From: Methylobacterium pseudosasicola
GTDB taxonomy: Bacteria > Pseudomonadota > Alphaproteobacteria > Rhizobiales > Beijerinckiaceae
DNA length: 64,000 bases
NCBI RefSeq assembly: GCF_900114535.1
Contig: NZ_FOTK01000022.1
Location: 47,750-111,749, forward strand
Direction of reading: 5' to 3'
The notes beneath the pieces were generated by a model. The model saw nothing but the letters and a program-made list of their open reading frames with translations, made no database searches and was not told where the DNA came from. The position numbers and the translations under genes were made by a program. Within the stretch, counting starts at the first letter, position 1, and every line of letters begins with the position of its first letter. Shown one piece after another: positions 1-7,460 of this stretch.

Positions 1-239
1 CCTGCCGCGACTGCCACGAAGCCGGCGCGGCGACGGTAATCCTCGGCGGTGCCGGCCTCGCAGGCCTCGCCCAGCGCCTCGCCCCGCAGGTCCCGTGCCC
101 GCTGATCTGCTCGGTTGAAGCCGGCACCCGCGCAGTCCTGGCCGCCGCGGCCGCTCCTCCAGAGCTGACGGCGCGCCCGAACCCCATGGAGAGCATCGGC
201 CTCGCGCCCACGCTCGCCCGCCGGCTGGCCGAGCCCTGA
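1..239 (+). CDS. Asp/Glu/hydantoin racemase family protein, C-terminal part
   Basis: This is the 3' end of a gene that begins before the window. The reading frame with codons starting at position 3 runs about 78 residues to a TGA at 237-239. It contains a Cys-x-x-Cys near the start and a glycine-rich ILGGAGLAG stretch, followed by a segment that fits the last strands of the Asp/Glu/hydantoin racemase fold (family knowledge). Members racemise amino acids, hydantoins or related compounds using paired cysteines. The N-terminal half with the first catalytic Cys is outside the window, so the substrate cannot be told. Confidence 0.65.
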   Translation, partial: CRDCHEAGAATVILGGAGLAGLAQRLAPQVPCPLICSVEAGTRAVLAAAAAPPELTARPNPMESIGLAPTLARRLAEP

Positions 240-288
240 CGGAGCCCTCTTGCCTCACACCGACCCCATGCCGTAACGGTCGGCCGCC

Positions 289-364
289 GGGCGGTTAGCT
301 CAGTTGGTAGAGCGTCTCCTTTACACGGAGAGGGTCGGGGGTTCGAGTCCCTCACCGCCCACCA
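289..364 (+). tRNA. tRNA-Val (anticodon UAC)
   Basis: A 76-nt cloverleaf can be drawn. The acceptor arm GGGCGGT (289-295) pairs with ACCGCCC before the discriminator base. The D arm is GCTC/GAGC, the anticodon stem is TCTCC/GGAGA with loop TTTACAC (320-326, anticodon TAC at 322-324), and the T loop is GTTCGAGTC. The CCA end (362-364) is encoded. The anticodon reads valine GUN codons. Confidence 0.96.
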
Positions 365-623
365 GGACTGACCAAGGTCTGGGTCGGGTCTTCACGTTCG
401 GGCGGTTCCCTCACCGCCAATATTTCCCGCGTGCCTCGGGTGGTGTCGCGCATCGTGGGAAAGAATCCCGTCGGTTCGCGGAAGGGCGAGCCGGTCATCG
501 GCAAGCGCGCATCTGGATCCGGTAGGCGGCGCGCGCGTCAGCCCTAGCCTAGATGTCAGCGGTCGATCCGCGCTGCCCTCACACTACATACCCACGTCTG
601 CGTGATGTGCCCGGAGATATGGT

Positions 624-1511
624 GTGCCTGTGCGTCTGCTGAACAACGGCAACAACAAGATCCAGATCGCGCAGGATTTTTTGGACAAGTCCGATGGGAC
701 GATCACCATCAACGGTGACGGCAGCCATGTGCTGATCGGGGATGGGGCCAACGCGTTCGAGCGGATGTCGCTCACCTGCGGGCCGAGCTCTACCGTCCAT
801 ATCGGGCACGGCGTGCGCTTGGCCTCCGTGCAGATCTATGTCTGCCCGCATTCCAAGCTCTTGATCGGGCATCACAGCGCGTTTGCCAACGAGGGCCAGG
901 TCTACGTCCATGAGACGAAGCCGATCACGATTGGGCACAATTGCCTGATCTCGGAGGGCGTCAATTTCTGGGTGAGTGACGCCCATTCGATCATCGATCT
1001 GGATTCCGGCCGGCGGATCAACCCGTCCCGGCCGATCCATGTCGGCCACCGGGTCTGGCTCGGCCGCAATGTCAGCGTGTTCAAGGGCGCGCATATCGGC
1101 GACGGCGCGATCATCGGGGCCCAGTCGATCGTCAGCGGCGTGATCCCGGGCAACACCCTGGCCTACGGGTCGCCCGCCCGGGTCGTGCGCGAGAACGTCA
1201 GCTGGGACATCAACCTGCTCCCCGATGACGGGTCCGATCCCGTCCTGTCACGCGAGAGGCCGCGACCGGCCGATGGCTCGGCCCGGGGGGCAGAGGGTCG
1301 GCTCGCCCTGGCCGAGGCGAACTACCGGACGGAGGCTGTCCAGACCGTGCTGGCGGCGGTCCTCGCCTGTCAAAGCTGGCGCGGCTTGGACCGCAAGAAA
1401 TTCCGGCGGTTGATCGGTGAGGCGAGCAGCGCGATCCCCGATGAGGGACCGGCCTCGGTGCAGCACGCGGTCCTGCTTGCCGAAGCCCGCAAGGTCCTGT
1501 GGCTTGGGTGA
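624..1511 (+). CDS. Hexapeptide-repeat (LbetaH) acyltransferase
   Basis: The 295-residue protein carries a left-handed beta-helix acyltransferase domain at about residues 20-195. Isoleucine- and valine-rich hexapeptide turns are visible (HVGHRVWLGRNVSVF, IGDGAIIGAQSIV). It has the closing G-x-P-A-R-V motif typical of O-acetyltransferases of the maltose/serine/WcaF-like group, which trimerise and use acetyl-CoA. The last 90 residues are alpha-helical and not recognised. The start is a GTG at 624; no better start with a clear Shine-Dalgarno is seen. The substrate is unknown; a sugar of a surface polysaccharide is possible. It overlaps the next small gene by 8 bases. Confidence 0.8.
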   Translation: MPVRLLNNGNNKIQIAQDFLDKSDGTITINGDGSHVLIGDGANAFERMSLTCGPSSTVHIGHGVRLASVQIYVCPHSKLLIGHHSAFANEGQVYVHETKPITIGHNCLISEGVNFWVSDAHSIIDLDSGRRINPSRPIHVGHRVWLGRNVSVFKGAHIGDGAIIGAQSIVSGVIPGNTLAYGSPARVVRENVSWDINLLPDDGSDPVLSRERPRPADGSARGAEGRLALAEANYRTEAVQTVLAAVLACQSWRGLDRKKFRRLIGEASSAIPDEGPASVQHAVLLAEARKVLWLG

Positions 1512-1764
1512 GCGCCCCTCCGCCCCGTCGGTTCACTATGTCGGCTTCCGGGACGACCGCTACTGGAACGCGGTCCGCATTTTCGGCGGCCCGCGGGTGA
1601 TCCATCGGCGCTGGGATTTCTACGCGAGCCGCGATGTCGGGCCGGGGGACGTGGTGATCTTCGCCGAGGGCGACGAGACGCAGCCGCTCGCCGATCGCAA
1701 CGCCACCGATATCGACGAGCGCTGGCTGCCCGGGCCGCCTCCGGATCCGTGCGGAGACGACTAG
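1504..1764 (+). CDS. Small uncharacterised protein
   Basis: The frame from a TTG at 1504 gives 86 residues rich in Tyr, Trp and Arg (VHYVGFRDDRYWNAVRIFG), ending with an acidic Pro-rich tail. It overlaps the end of the acyltransferase gene by 8 bases, suggesting translational coupling, and runs tail-to-tail into the hydrolase gene on the other strand. No domain is recognised. Composition looks like real coding sequence rather than a shadow, because neither opposing frame has a better candidate here. The start is uncertain: the frame also stays open upstream inside the acyltransferase gene. Confidence 0.5.
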   Translation: MGERPSAPSVHYVGFRDDRYWNAVRIFGGPRVIHRRWDFYASRDVGPGDVVIFAEGDETQPLADRNATDIDERWLPGPPPDPCGDD

Positions 1765-2666
1765 CGCCCGATCGACAGGGCCGCCCTTACGACCGCGTCG
1801 GTGTGGAGATGGGGGAACATGTGGCCGGCCCCGGGCAGCATCTCCAGCGTCGCCGTCGGGATCATCCGGGCGGCCGCGGCCCCGTGGAGGTAGGAATTCA
1901 CTACGATGTCGGCGCCGCCGCACAGGATGCGGGTGGGGACCCGGAGGCTGGAATAGCGCATTGCGCTGCGGGTGAGCGCCGGCCAGAGCCAGCCGGCATC
2001 CTCGCCCTCGGCGGTGATCTGCGCGGCACGGCCCGCGAGGGCGAACGGGAAGTTCTGGCGGAAGCGCTGCGGCATCGTCTGGGGCAGGAACATCGCGTTC
2101 CAGAGCAGCGGCAGCAGAGCCGGATCGCTCGACGCGTGCAAGATCCGGGTCAGGACATCGCCGCCCAGCGGCAGCGCCCGCGGCCCGAACAGCAGATGCT
2201 CCAGGCGCAGTTCCGGGAAGCAGACCGGTGCCAGGGAGACGATCCCGGCGATCTCGTCCGGGTAGAGCATCCCGTAGGCCAGCGCGACCGCACCGCCGAA
2301 CGAGTGGCCGAGGATCACCGGCCGCTCCAGGCCGAGCTGTTGGATCGCTTCCCGGATACACGCGGCCTGATCCCAGATGTCGGCGGCGCGCCCGCGCGGC
2401 CGCAGGCTGAACCCATGGCCGGGGCGGTCGACGGCGACCACCCGGAAATGCTCGGCCAAGGCCGGCACCGGCCCGAGCCATTGATCTTCCAGGCACATCA
2501 GCGTGCCGTGGATCGCCACGAGATCCGGGCCAGAGCCCGTCTCGGCATACGCGATGGTCCGGTCGTCCGGCAGATGGACGAACCGGCGCGGAACGATGCG
2601 GGGATCGGCCTGCTCACCCGGTGTCGGATGGGCCGGCCCCGGGAGGGAGCGCGCAGCGAGGGCCAA
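1761..2666 (-). CDS. Alpha/beta-hydrolase
   Basis: This 301-residue protein has the single-domain alpha/beta-hydrolase layout. It shows an oxyanion HG motif (VAIHGT) near residue 52, a DRPGHG loop, the nucleophile elbow GHSFGG with the catalytic Ser near residue 120, an acidic residue in CGGAD, and a C-terminal GAGH supplying the catalytic His. Such enzymes cleave esters, epoxides or C-C bonds; the substrate is not readable. The TTG start at 2664-2666 directly abuts the stop codon of the SDR gene, so the two are very likely one operon and translationally coupled. A pathway linking an SDR and a hydrolase on one lipid-like substrate is an inference. Confidence 0.85.
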   Translation of the reverse strand: MALAARSLPGPAHPTPGEQADPRIVPRRFVHLPDDRTIAYAETGSGPDLVAIHGTLMCLEDQWLGPVPALAEHFRVVAVDRPGHGFSLRPRGRAADIWDQAACIREAIQQLGLERPVILGHSFGGAVALAYGMLYPDEIAGIVSLAPVCFPELRLEHLLFGPRALPLGGDVLTRILHASSDPALLPLLWNAMFLPQTMPQRFRQNFPFALAGRAAQITAEGEDAGWLWPALTRSAMRYSSLRVPTRILCGGADIVVNSYLHGAAAARMIPTATLEMLPGAGHMFPHLHTDAVVRAALSIGR

Positions 2667-3680
2667 TTACAGGCGCTTCCTGCGGGCCGGAGCGGTCCCA
2701 ATCAGGGTCAGGGCCGCCACTGTGCCGACCCCGAGGAGCCCGGCCGCCGTCGCCAGCGGGTGGAGGCTCGCCCGGGTATAGGCGCTGGTGCGCATCACGT
2801 AGACGGGCGGGTCGCCGCGGGTGACGCCGGCCGGGACCGGCGCGTGCAGGGCGCCCGCCGGGTCGCGGGGCGGGATCCCGCGCTTCTGCATCGCGATGAT
2901 CGCCGGGCCCATGTGATCGTAGGCGCCCGGGGCGAATTCCTTGCCGGCGACGAAGGCCTTGCCGGCGCCACCGACGAAGATGTCGCGCTGCGGATGCACG
3001 GCAGCGTGCAGGATCGCGTTGGCGACCTCCTCGGGGGGGTAGATCGGCGGCGGCAGGCTCGGCTCCCGGTCCATGTAGTTGCGGGCGCGCTGCGGCAGGG
3101 GCGTGTCGATCGAGGCCGGCTTGACCAGCGTCACCGAGATCGGCGCATCCTCGACCATCAGCTCCATGCGCAGGGCCTCGGTGAAGCCTTTCACCGCGTG
3201 CTTCGAGGCCGCGTACATGCCCTGGAATGGGAAGGCGAGGTCGGAGGCGATGCTGCCGACATTGATCAGCGCGCCACCCTGCTCGTGCAGGTGTTCCACG
3301 GCGACGAGCGACCCGTAGATCGTGCCCCAGAGATTGGTCTGAATCAGGCGCTGATGGTCTTCATCGCTGATTTCACGCAGGCGGCCGTAGATCGAGGCGC
3401 CCGCGACATTGACCCAGGTGTCGAAGCCACCGAACGTGGCGATCGCCCGGTCGGCAACCGCCTGGACGTCGGCGCGGTTGCCGACATCGGCGACCACATG
3501 GAGCGCCTTGCCGCCGACGCCTTCGATCTCGGCCTGGATCTTGGCCAGAGCATCGCCGCTGCGCGCGGCCAGCACGACCCGGGCGCCGCGCTCCGCCGCC
3601 ATCCGGGCGGTCGCGAGGCCGATCCCGGACGATGCGCCGGTGATCACCACGACCTGCTCGCTGAGCGGCTTATGCTTCAT
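2667..3680 (-). CDS. SDR family oxidoreductase with C-terminal membrane segment
   Basis: The 337-residue protein is a classical short-chain dehydrogenase. It has the nucleotide-binding TGASSGIG near residue 13, an NVAGAS motif, a catalytic Ser in NVGSIAS and the Y-x-x-x-K pair in YAASK. It is longer than the usual 250 residues: after the Rossmann domain comes a linker and a hydrophobic helix near the C-terminus (TAAGLLGVGTVAALTLIG) followed by basic residues, suggesting membrane anchoring. I chose the ATG at 3678-3680 because the fold begins there, although the frame is open 18 codons further upstream. The hydrolase gene follows with no gap. Confidence 0.85.
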   Translation of the reverse strand: MKHKPLSEQVVVITGASSGIGLATARMAAERGARVVLAARSGDALAKIQAEIEGVGGKALHVVADVGNRADVQAVADRAIATFGGFDTWVNVAGASIYGRLREISDEDHQRLIQTNLWGTIYGSLVAVEHLHEQGGALINVGSIASDLAFPFQGMYAASKHAVKGFTEALRMELMVEDAPISVTLVKPASIDTPLPQRARNYMDREPSLPPPIYPPEEVANAILHAAVHPQRDIFVGGAGKAFVAGKEFAPGAYDHMGPAIIAMQKRGIPPRDPAGALHAPVPAGVTRGDPPVYVMRTSAYTRASLHPLATAAGLLGVGTVAALTLIGTAPARRKRL

Positions 3681-3816
3681 CGGTCTTCCCCACATCCGCG
3701 ATCGGGCGACCGGCCACGGGGCCGGCGCATTCACGCTCAGAGGGTTAGTCGCCCGGCAGCCCGCATGGTTCCGAAGCGGCGGGGGGCGATCACGTCGCAG
3801 GCGCCGTCGGGGGATC

Positions 3817-5247
3817 TCAGCGCCCGTAGATATCCTCGACGCGGATGATGTCGTCCTCGCCGGTGTACGAGCCGACCTGGACCTCGATCAGCTCCAGCGG
3901 GATCTTGCCGGGATTGTTCAGCCGGTGCATCGACCCGATCGGCAGATACACCGCCTCGTTCTCGTGGACGAGCACCACCCGCTCGTCCACCGTCACCTCC
4001 GCGGTGCCGCGCACCACCACCCAGTGCTCCGCCCGGTGGTAGTGCTTCTGCAGCGACAGACGTCCCCCCGGCACGACCTGGATCCGCTTCACCTGGAAGC
4101 GCTCGCCGATGTCGATCCGCTGGTACCACCCCCACGGCCGGTACATCCGCAGATGCGCGTCCGCCTCCGGCTCGCCGGACGCCCGCAGGGCGTTGACCAG
4201 CTGCTTGACCTCCCCCGAGCGCGCTTTCGACGCCACCAGCACCGCGTCCGGCGTCGAGACCACGACGACATCCTCCAGACCCACCACCGCGGTCAGGCCC
4301 TCGCCCTGGCTGTGCACCAGGCTGTTCTTCGTGCCGATCAGCGACACCCGGCCCCGCACCGCGTTGCCCTCGGCATCGTGGTCCAGCACCTGCCAGACCG
4401 CGTCCCAGGTCCCGACATCCGACCACGGGAACGACACCGGCAGAACCCCGGCCCGCGCCGTCCGCTCCATCACCGCGTAGTCGATCGATGTCTTCGGCGC
4501 CCGGGCGAAGGCCTCGCCGTCGAGCCGGACGAAGTCGAGGTCCGTCACGGCCGCATCGAGGGCGGCGCGGGCGGCGTCGAGGACGTCGGGTACGAAGGCT
4601 TCGAGCTCGGCCAGCATCAGGTCGGCGCGGAACAGGAAGTAGCCCGAGTTCCACAAAGCCCCGTCCGCGATCAGCGCCTCGGCGCCGGCCCGATCCGGCT
4701 TCTCCACGAACTTTTCCACCCGCGCGGCGCCCTGCGCCTCGGGGATCGGGGCGCCGCGCCGGATGTAGCCGTAATCCGAGGCCGGGCGGGTCGGCTCGAT
4801 GCCGAGCGTCATGGTGTAGCCGGCCCGCGCGCCGATGGCGGCGGCCTTGACGGCGTCGACGAAGGCCTGCGTGTCCGGCACGACGTGGTCGGCGGCCATG
4901 ATCAGCACCACGGCCTGCGGGTCGATCGCGGCGGCGTGCAGCGCCGCCACCGCCACCGCGGCGGCGCTGTCGCGCCCTTGCGGTTCGAGCACGATGTCGG
5001 CGGCGATCCCGCACTGGCCGCACTGCTCGGCGACGATGAACCGGGCCTCGGCCGAGGCGATCACGGTGGGCTTGGCGAACACGGACGCGTCGGCGACGCG
5101 CTCCAGGCTGGCCTGGAAGGTCGAGGTTTTCGCGTCCACCAGCCGGGCGAACTGCTTGGGCATGCTCTCCCGCGACGCCGGCCACAGACGCGTCCCCGTG
5201 CCACCGCACAGGATCATGGGATGGATGACGATGTCGGATCGGGACAT
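3817..5247 (-). CDS. manC: Mannose-1-phosphate guanylyltransferase / mannose-6-phosphate isomerase
   Basis: The 476-residue protein is the bifunctional type-II PMI/GMP. Residues 1-300 hold the nucleotidyltransferase domain with CGGTGTRLWPASR and PKQF, which bind GTP and mannose-1-phosphate. The C-terminal 120 residues form the metal-binding cupin isomerase (QKHYHRAEHWVVV, then EAVYLPIGSMHR). It interconverts fructose-6-P and mannose-6-P and makes GDP-mannose for surface polysaccharides (established for the family). The ATG at 5245-5247 is preferred over an upstream in-frame codon at 5301 because homologues begin at this point. It stands alone here, about 32 kb from the exopolysaccharide locus it could feed. 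Confidence 0.93.
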   Translation of the reverse strand: MSRSDIVIHPMILCGGTGTRLWPASRESMPKQFARLVDAKTSTFQASLERVADASVFAKPTVIASAEARFIVAEQCGQCGIAADIVLEPQGRDSAAAVAVAALHAAAIDPQAVVLIMAADHVVPDTQAFVDAVKAAAIGARAGYTMTLGIEPTRPASDYGYIRRGAPIPEAQGAARVEKFVEKPDRAGAEALIADGALWNSGYFLFRADLMLAELEAFVPDVLDAARAALDAAVTDLDFVRLDGEAFARAPKTSIDYAVMERTARAGVLPVSFPWSDVGTWDAVWQVLDHDAEGNAVRGRVSLIGTKNSLVHSQGEGLTAVVGLEDVVVVSTPDAVLVASKARSGEVKQLVNALRASGEPEADAHLRMYRPWGWYQRIDIGERFQVKRIQVVPGGRLSLQKHYHRAEHWVVVRGTAEVTVDERVVLVHENEAVYLPIGSMHRLNNPGKIPLELIEVQVGSYTGEDDIIRVEDIYGR

Positions 5248-5405
5248 GGGCGGCGTCTCCCGCGGGTCGGCGATGGATGCGGGGCCGGCCGCTTCATTCA
5301 CCGGGAGCCCTTAAACTTAGGCCGCTCCGGTGCCAATCCTGCGGGGATCGCGCGCGCCGCGCCGGGCTGGTCCCGGGCGCGGCGATCGTTATCTCTCAGC
5401 GGCAC

Positions 5406-6863
5406 ATGACAGACTCAGCGCCCGCACGCCCGACTCTCGACGACGCCACGCAGGCCCCACGCCGGATTCCTTCGGTGGAACGTCTCGTCGGCGGGGCATC
5501 AGAAGAAGTCCTCACCACCTATGGGCGCACGGCCGTCACGGAGGCGGTGCGCACCATCCTCGCCGAGATCCGCGTGCAGGGCGGCCCGGTGCCGGACGAG
5601 GCGGCGATCCGGTCTGCGGTGGCCAAAAAACTCGCGGCGGAACGGCGTCCGTCCCTTCAGCCGGTCTTCAACCTCACCGGCACGGTTCTGCACACCAATC
5701 TCGGCCGCGCGCTCCTGCCGCGCTCGGCCGCCGAGGCCGTGGCCGCCGTGATGGTCCAGGCGAGCAACCTCGAATTCGATCTCGCCACCGGCGCCCGGGG
5801 CGAGCGCGACGACCATGTGGAAGGACTGATCTGCCGCCTGACCGGGGCCGAGGCTGCGGTCGTCGTCAACAACAACGCCGCCGCGGTCCTGCTGGTGCTG
5901 AACGCGCTCGCCATGCGCAGGGAGGTGGTGGTCTCGCGCGGCGAGCTTGTGGAGATCGGCGGCTCGTTCCGCGTGCCCGACGTGATGGCCCGGGCCGGCT
6001 GCCGGCTGCGGGAGGTCGGCACCACCAACCGCACCCATCTGCGCGACTTCGCCGAGGCGCTCGGGCCCCGCACCGGCCTCGTCATGAAGGTGCATCCGAG
6101 CAATTACGCGATCACCGGCTTCACCGCCGAGGCGGAGCCGATGGCGCTCCACGCCCTCTGCCAGGAGCACGGCGTCCCCCTGGCGGAGGATCTCGGCAGC
6201 GGTAGCCTGGTCGACCTCGCCGCCTACGGCCTGCCGCCCGAGCCCACCGTTCGGGCGGCCCTGGCGCGGGCGGATGTCGTGACCTTCAGCGGCGACAAGT
6301 TGCTCGGCGCGGTCCAGTGCGGGATCGTGGCCGGGCGCAAGGACCTGATCGCCCGGGTGCGCAAGAACCCGCTGAAGCGGGCGCTGCGGGTCGACAAGAT
6401 GACCTACGCGGCCCTGGAGGCGGTGCTGCGGCTCTATCTCCACCCCGAGCAGCTGGCCGAGGAACTGCCGACCCTGCGCCTGCTCACCCGCCCGCAGGCG
6501 GCGATCGACGCGCAGGCCCACGCCCTCGTCCCGGCAATCGCGGAGCATCTGTCCGGCTGGGCCACGGTCTCGGTGGCGGAGTGCATCAGCCAGATCGGCT
6601 CCGGCGCGCTGCCGGTGGAGACCCTGCCCAGCGCCGCCGTGGTGCTGACGCCGGATGGGGAGGGCGGGCGCCGCGGCGCCGGGGGCCGCTGCAAGCGCCT
6701 GGCCGAACGCCTGCGCGGATTGCCGGTGCCCGTGATCGGCCGCATCAGCGACGACGCGATCGTGCTCGACTTGCGTACGCTGGAGGACGAAGCTGGCTTC
6801 CTGGACAGCCTATCGCACTTGTCATCGCCAAATGACGGAGCGCCGGGGCGCCGCGCTTGTTGA
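5406..6863 (+). CDS. selA: L-seryl-tRNA(Sec) selenium transferase
   Basis: The 485-residue product has the normal SelA length and fold. The N-terminal domain reads RRIPSVERLV, then comes the PLP domain with NLTGTVLHTNLGRALL and an active-site lysine in FSGDKLLG at residue 298. SelA converts seryl-tRNA(Sec) to selenocysteinyl-tRNA with selenophosphate (established). The ATG at 5406 begins the recognisable protein; the frame is open upstream to 5277. In most bacteria selB follows directly, but here the next gene is a MarR-type regulator, and neither selB nor a tRNA-Sec gene is seen in the window. The last 12 residues diverge from the usual tail. Confidence 0.93.
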   Translation: MTDSAPARPTLDDATQAPRRIPSVERLVGGASEEVLTTYGRTAVTEAVRTILAEIRVQGGPVPDEAAIRSAVAKKLAAERRPSLQPVFNLTGTVLHTNLGRALLPRSAAEAVAAVMVQASNLEFDLATGARGERDDHVEGLICRLTGAEAAVVVNNNAAAVLLVLNALAMRREVVVSRGELVEIGGSFRVPDVMARAGCRLREVGTTNRTHLRDFAEALGPRTGLVMKVHPSNYAITGFTAEAEPMALHALCQEHGVPLAEDLGSGSLVDLAAYGLPPEPTVRAALARADVVTFSGDKLLGAVQCGIVAGRKDLIARVRKNPLKRALRVDKMTYAALEAVLRLYLHPEQLAEELPTLRLLTRPQAAIDAQAHALVPAIAEHLSGWATVSVAECISQIGSGALPVETLPSAAVVLTPDGEGGRRGAGGRCKRLAERLRGLPVPVIGRISDDAIVLDLRTLEDEAGFLDSLSHLSSPNDGAPGRRAC

Positions 6864-6878
6864 GAAAGCGTGGGTCGA

Positions 6879-6890
6879 GCAAGCGCTTGC
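6879..6890. promoter_or_regulatory. Palindrome upstream of the OhrR-like gene
   Basis: GCAAGCGCTTGC is a perfect 12-base palindrome 87 bases before the regulator start. It overlaps TTGCAC (6887-6892), a possible -35 element, with TATGCT (6908-6913) as a possible -10 at a short 15-base spacing. An autoregulatory operator for the downstream regulator is an inference. Confidence 0.35.
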
Positions 6891-6977
6891 ACGCCTATCG
6901 AGCGTGTTATGCTAGGATGACCAACCCGCGGTCGCGGTGCGAGACGAGCGGCACCCGGACCGCGATGGGCGAGCAAC

Positions 6978-7454
6978 ATGTCGTATTCAGTAGACACGGT
7001 CGAGACGGAGCAGGTGACGGATCCGCTCCTGCTCGATAACCAGCTGTGCTACGCGCTCTACGCTGCCGCGCACCGGATGACGAAGTCTTACCGGCCGCTG
7101 CTGGAACGGCTCGGCCTGACCTATCCGCAATATCTGGTTCTGCTGGTGCTGTGGGAGCAGGACGGCGTGACGGTCTCGGAGATCGGGCGTCGACTGCGGC
7201 TCGATTCCGGCACGCTTACGCCGGTGCTGAAGCGGCTGGAGAGCGCGGGGTTTCTGGTCCGGACCCGGCGTCAGTCGGACGAGCGCGAGGTCGAGATCGC
7301 GCTGACGCCGCAGGGCGCGGCCCTGCGGGCGGACGCCGTCACGGTGCGCGAGAGCGTGATGTGCCAGCTGGAACTCAGCGAGCCGGAGATCCAGGCCCTG
7401 CGCAAGGATCTCGGAATCCTGATCGAGCGGCTGAACGGCAGCGGGACCGACTGA
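6978..7454 (+). CDS. ohrR: MarR-family regulator, OhrR type with two cysteines
   Basis: The 158-residue protein has the MarR winged helix (about residues 55-105: VSEIGRRLRLDSGTLTPVLKRLE, then the RRQSDERE wing). It also has the OhrR N-terminus LDNQLCYALYAA with Cys24, the position of the peroxide-sensing cysteine. A second cysteine, Cys129, sits where two-Cys OhrR proteins form the resolving disulfide (family knowledge from Xanthomonas OhrR). Such proteins repress an organic hydroperoxide reductase gene (ohr) until oxidised. No ohr gene is adjacent, so its target is likely elsewhere or its own promoter. The ATG at 6978 has only a weak ribosome site. Confidence 0.82.
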   Translation: MSYSVDTVETEQVTDPLLLDNQLCYALYAAAHRMTKSYRPLLERLGLTYPQYLVLLVLWEQDGVTVSEIGRRLRLDSGTLTPVLKRLESAGFLVRTRRQSDEREVEIALTPQGAALRADAVTVRESVMCQLELSEPEIQALRKDLGILIERLNGSGTD

Positions 7455-7460
7455 CGGATT

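Noticed and set aside
304..525. 73-codon frame overlapping the tRNA-Val gene
   Set aside because: It starts inside the tRNA and has no ribosome site; the overlap with a clear cloverleaf makes it unlikely.
1749..3848. 699-codon plus-strand frame
   Set aside because: It is antisense to the hydrolase and SDR genes, whose motifs are complete, and is open because of high GC.
3737..5209. 490-codon minus-strand frame over manC
   Set aside because: It is another frame of the same strand with low-complexity Arg/Gly-rich translation; the manC frame has all motifs.
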